This document shows, one piece after another, positions 61,270 through 64,000 of a stretch of 64,000 nucleotides of DNA; within the stretch, counting starts at the first letter, position 1, and the number at the start of each line of letters is the position of its first letter. The stretch is taken from assembly GCA_910589075.1 (NCBI GenBank), contig CAJUSK010000013.1, positions 38,511 through 102,510 on the forward strand. The letters are read 5' to 3'. The notes under the pieces are model-generated. The model ran no database searches and was not told where the DNA came from. It saw nothing but the letters and a program-made list of their open reading frames with translations. Source of the stretch: an uncultured Lachnospiraceae bacterium (GTDB lineage: Bacteria > Bacillota > Clostridia > Lachnospirales > Lachnospiraceae). Both the position numbers and the translations under genes were made by a program.

Positions 61270-61541
61270 AAAGCGATAACTCGTATGGAGTGGCGGGCGT
61301 CTCCTTCTATTGTCCAGATAACCGTAAAGGATAAATGGAAGCGTCATACACCCGGAGGACTTACACCATATTTTCAAACGGTTTTACCGCAGCCGTTTTT
61401 CCAAAGACACACAAGGTATTGGGCTTGGCCTGTCGCTTACAAAAGCGATTGTAGAAGCTCATAACGGGACGATTGAAGTTGACAGCACATCAGGCACAGA
61501 AACCTCTTTCATCATGAATTTTTTGAATCCTACAAAATTGT
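61270..61541 (+). pseudogene. Histidine kinase C-terminal remnant
   Basis: Frame pieces encode RASPSIVQITVKDK, then, after a frameshift, IFKRFYRSRFSKDTQGIG and LGLSLTKAIVEAHNGTIEVD, and end TSFIMNFLNPTKL before a TAG. These are the G1 and G2 boxes of a sensor kinase HATPase domain. The N-terminal sensor and the His-box are gone. It precedes an ABC exporter, as VanS/BceS-type kinases often do. Confidence 0.85.
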
Positions 61542-61615
61542 AGGCTGATTGTAATATTGGTGTAGGATTTACTGGTTATAATGATGCTATCAAAACATAA
61601 AAGAGGTGTTTGCAC

Positions 61616-62299
61616 ATGAACTTATTAGACGTCAGCAATATCTGTAAAATATACGGAAGCGGCGAAACTGCCGTACACGCTTTGAAAAAAGTCAGCTTTT
61701 CCGTTCCAAAGGGCGAGTATGTGGCTATCGTCGGGGAATCCGGCTCTGGAAAAAGTACGCTGCTCAACATGATCGGCGCGCTTGACACACCTACCTCTGG
61801 CAAGGTAACCATTGGCGGCAAGGATATTTTTTCTATGGATGACCGCAAACTGACCGTTTTCCGTCGGAGGAATATCGGCTTTATCTTTCAGGCGTTCAAC
61901 TTAATTCCCGAACTGACTGTTGAGCAGAATATCATTTTCCCGGTGCTGCTTGATTACCAAAAAACCGATCGGAAGTATCTGGAAGAACTGCTTACGGTTC
62001 TTAATCTGAAAAAGCGGCGTAACCATTTGCCCAGCCAGTTATCCGGTGGACAGCAGCAGCGCGTGGCAGTCGGACGTGCCCTTATCACGCGCCCGTCCTT
62101 AATCCTCGCCGACGAGCCGACCGGAAACCTTGACACGCAGAACAGCAGCGAAGTCATCGCCCTGTTAAAAGAAGCATCAAAGAAATATGCGCAGACCATT
62201 ATTATGATTACCCACAACCGCAGTATCGCACAGACCGCCGACCGGGTGTTACAGGTGTCGGATGGAGTTCTGGCTGATTTAGGGAGGTGCCGGGAATGA
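61616..62299 (+). CDS. ABC exporter ATP-binding protein (MacB/BceA type)
   Basis: The 227-residue protein has Walker A GESGSGKSTLLNMIG, the Q-loop FIFQAFNLIP, signature LSGGQQQRVAVGRAL and Walker B LILADEPTGNLD. It drives an exporter of the MacB/BceAB/LolD group. GAGG nine bases before the ATG at 61616 sets the start. The stop overlaps the permease ATG (ATGA). Confidence 0.93.
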   Translation: MNLLDVSNICKIYGSGETAVHALKKVSFSVPKGEYVAIVGESGSGKSTLLNMIGALDTPTSGKVTIGGKDIFSMDDRKLTVFRRRNIGFIFQAFNLIPELTVEQNIIFPVLLDYQKTDRKYLEELLTVLNLKKRRNHLPSQLSGGQQQRVAVGRALITRPSLILADEPTGNLDTQNSSEVIALLKEASKKYAQTIIMITHNRSIAQTADRVLQVSDGVLADLGRCRE

Positions 62300-63945
62300 A
62301 AAGCTATCTTAGTCTTATACCTATTTCGGCAAAGGTTCATAAGCGGCAGAACCGAATGACCATTTTATGTATTATTTTCGCCGTTTTCCTGGTGACTGCC
62401 ATTTTCAGTATGGCAGAAATGGGTATGCGAATGGAGCAGACAAGATTGGTAAATAAGCATAACCATTTGACATTACAAAATATCATAAGCAGCACAACCG
62501 GGCAAACGCTCTGTATAGCTGCCATTGTATTCTTTGTGTTGGTGCTGACAGCAGGCGTATTGATGATTTCAAGCAGTATCAACAGCAGTGTGACACAAAG
62601 GACAAAATTTTTTGGAATGATGCGATGCATTGGAATGAGTAAACAGCAAATTATTCATTTCGTAAAACTGGAAGCTCTGAATTGGTGCAAAACAGCTATT
62701 CCCATAGGCGTTACACTTGGTATTATCATCACATGGGGGTTATGTGCTGTTTTACGTTTTCTTGTCGGAGAAGAGTTTTTTGACATTCCTCTTTTTGGCA
62801 TCAGCATAGTCGGTATCGTCAGTGGAATGATCGTAGGTATTGTCGCAGTATTGATTGCTGCCAGAACTCCGGCAAAACGGGCGGCAAAAGTATCTCCTGT
62901 AATGGCGGCTTCCGGAAATTCAGAAATCACAGAAAATAGAAACCATGGGGCAAAAGTTAATTTATTCAAAATAGAAACGGCTCTGGGTATTCATCATGCA
63001 ATAGCGGCAAAGAAAACGCTGATACTTATGACGGGTTCATTTGCCCTCAGTATTATCCTTTTTCTCAGTTTTTCTGTTTTGATAAAATTTGTTGATTATA
63101 TCATGCCGCAGTCTGCTGCCGCCGCTGATATGAACATTTCAAGTGTTGACGTTTCAAATGGCGTAGATCGTGCGTTATATGATACTATCGGCACAATGGA
63201 CGGAGTAAAACGTATTTTCGGACGCCGTAGTGTTTTTAACATTCCGGCGCAGCTAAATTCAAATGCGATTGAACTTGACATGATTTCTTATGATGATTTT
63301 GATTTGGACTGTCTTGTGAAAGACGATATGCTGAAAAAAGGCAGTGATATTTCTAAAGTATATGGAAACAGTCATTATGTGCTTGCAACATGGGACAAAG
63401 GCAGTTCTCTGGAAATTGGCGATAAAATATTTGTTGCCCATGAAGAATTGGAAATTGCGGGTTTGTTGAAATATGATCCGTTCAACAGCGACGGGCTTAC
63501 AAACGGAAAAATAACCCTTATTACTTCTGGTGCTACCTTTATTCGCTTAACGGGAATAACGGATTATTCTCTCATCATGATACAAACAACGAGTGACGTA
63601 ACAGACGAAGATGTAACGGCAATTCGGGATATCTTAGACCATGACTGCACCTTAAACGATTTACGTGACCAACGAACTTCCGGGACTTATCTTGCATTTG
63701 TGTCCTGTATTTATGCGTTTTTAGCCATGATTGCTCTGGTTACGGTATTAAATATTGTAAACAGCATTTCCATGAGTGTATCCTCAAAAATCAAGTCATA
63801 CGGGACCATGCGGGCAGTAGGGATGAACGAACATCAGATAACCAAAATGATTGTTGTGGGGTCTGCAAAATATTCCGTCTCATTAAAAAGAGACATCTGT
63901 CCCTCAATATCAAGGACGGATGTCTTTTCAGACTTTGTTCCATAA
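62296..63945 (+). CDS. ABC exporter permease (FtsX type), truncated at the C-terminus
   Basis: The 549-residue protein has an N-terminal membrane segment, an FtsX domain (MMRCIGMSKQQIIHFVKLEA), an extracytoplasmic region, and a second FtsX domain (KSYGTMRAVGMNEHQITKMI). The expected last two membrane segments are missing: after VVGSA the frame runs 23 residues into IS66 DNA and stops. GGAGG eight bases before the ATG at 62296. It was probably a BceB-like antimicrobial-peptide exporter, now non-functional. Confidence 0.88.
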   Translation: MKSYLSLIPISAKVHKRQNRMTILCIIFAVFLVTAIFSMAEMGMRMEQTRLVNKHNHLTLQNIISSTTGQTLCIAAIVFFVLVLTAGVLMISSSINSSVTQRTKFFGMMRCIGMSKQQIIHFVKLEALNWCKTAIPIGVTLGIIITWGLCAVLRFLVGEEFFDIPLFGISIVGIVSGMIVGIVAVLIAARTPAKRAAKVSPVMAASGNSEITENRNHGAKVNLFKIETALGIHHAIAAKKTLILMTGSFALSIILFLSFSVLIKFVDYIMPQSAAAADMNISSVDVSNGVDRALYDTIGTMDGVKRIFGRRSVFNIPAQLNSNAIELDMISYDDFDLDCLVKDDMLKKGSDISKVYGNSHYVLATWDKGSSLEIGDKIFVAHEELEIAGLLKYDPFNSDGLTNGKITLITSGATFIRLTGITDYSLIMIQTTSDVTDEDVTAIRDILDHDCTLNDLRDQRTSGTYLAFVSCIYAFLAMIALVTVLNIVNSISMSVSSKIKSYGTMRAVGMNEHQITKMIVVGSAKYSVSLKRDICPSISRTDVFSDFVP

Positions 63946-64000
63946 AGTTTACGGGTCAGGAAATCAACCTGCTCCTTCAGGAGCCGGATCTGCTGTTCCA
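63836..64000 (-). mobile_element. IS66 family transposase TnpC, N-terminal fragment
   Basis: Reading the minus strand from the right edge, the frame encodes QIRLLKEQVDFLTRKLYGTK, then SEKTSVLDIEGQMSLFNETE, the coiled-coil N-terminus of IS66 TnpC. After YFADP it merges with permease DNA and stops at the TGA at 63836-63834. So this is a fragment: TnpC's catalytic part is absent on this side. Confidence 0.85.

Overview
The window looks like a Lachnospiraceae-type clostridium (Bacillota). The evidence is the zinc-type S14 gene, consensus TTGACA/TATAAT promoters, GGAGG ribosome sites, an oxygen-free lifestyle gene set (NrdD/NrdG, ThyX, EFR1 ferredoxin, a CD1871A-family peptide), and DUF6179/DUF6323 and SUKH genes. 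No rRNA, tRNA or CRISPR array was seen.

Layout. 1-7260 (minus): S10-spc ribosomal protein operon from rpsJ to the start of rpsH, with its promoter and a structured leader, and a hairpin-repeat insert between rpsN and rpsH. 7706-9409 (plus): a chemoreceptor. 9497-18521 (minus): a LacI-controlled catabolic operon made of regulator, M28 peptidase, ribose-type ABC transporter with RbsD, M20 peptidase and a glutamine-amidotransferase-like protein. It has two perfect palindromic operators and a 99-bp tandem repeat ahead of rbsD. 18772-24123 (minus): small proteins resembling immunity genes, a DUF4259-DUF4240 protein, and an MBL hydrolase/DUF6179/DUF6323 trio. 24287-31975: an AT-rich, decayed accessory island with a truncated GHKL ATPase, a SUKH gene, an IS3 copy, a helicase tail fused to an AlbA_2 regulator, and a HAD/Fic gene chimera.

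32101-41834: sodium/solute symporter, a second SUKH protein, an rRNA-methyltransferase-like protein, small membrane proteins and a calcium-type P-ATPase. 42855-47322: nrdD-nrdG-radical SAM operon divergent from a Crp/Fnr regulator, with a shared dyad exactly at -41.5 of the nrdD promoter. 47510-54837: EFR1 ferredoxin, a double-length ThyX, a GLUG/LysM surface protein, an ABC-class ATPase and an HD protein. 54850-60990 (minus): redox and membrane genes, including TlpA lipoprotein, CD1871A peptide, polyferredoxin, XRE regulator, a potassium channel with a RyR-like tail, a PdaA-like deacetylase, and a second FeS membrane module. 61270-64000 (plus): a decayed sensor kinase and an ABC exporter whose permease is cut by an IS66 fragment.

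Most promising for novelty: the peptidase/sugar-ABC operon, the channel-RyR protein, the tandem ThyX, the TlpA/CD1871A/polyferredoxin cassette, and the MBL/DUF6179/DUF6323 trio. Domain calls rest on motif reading without database searches.
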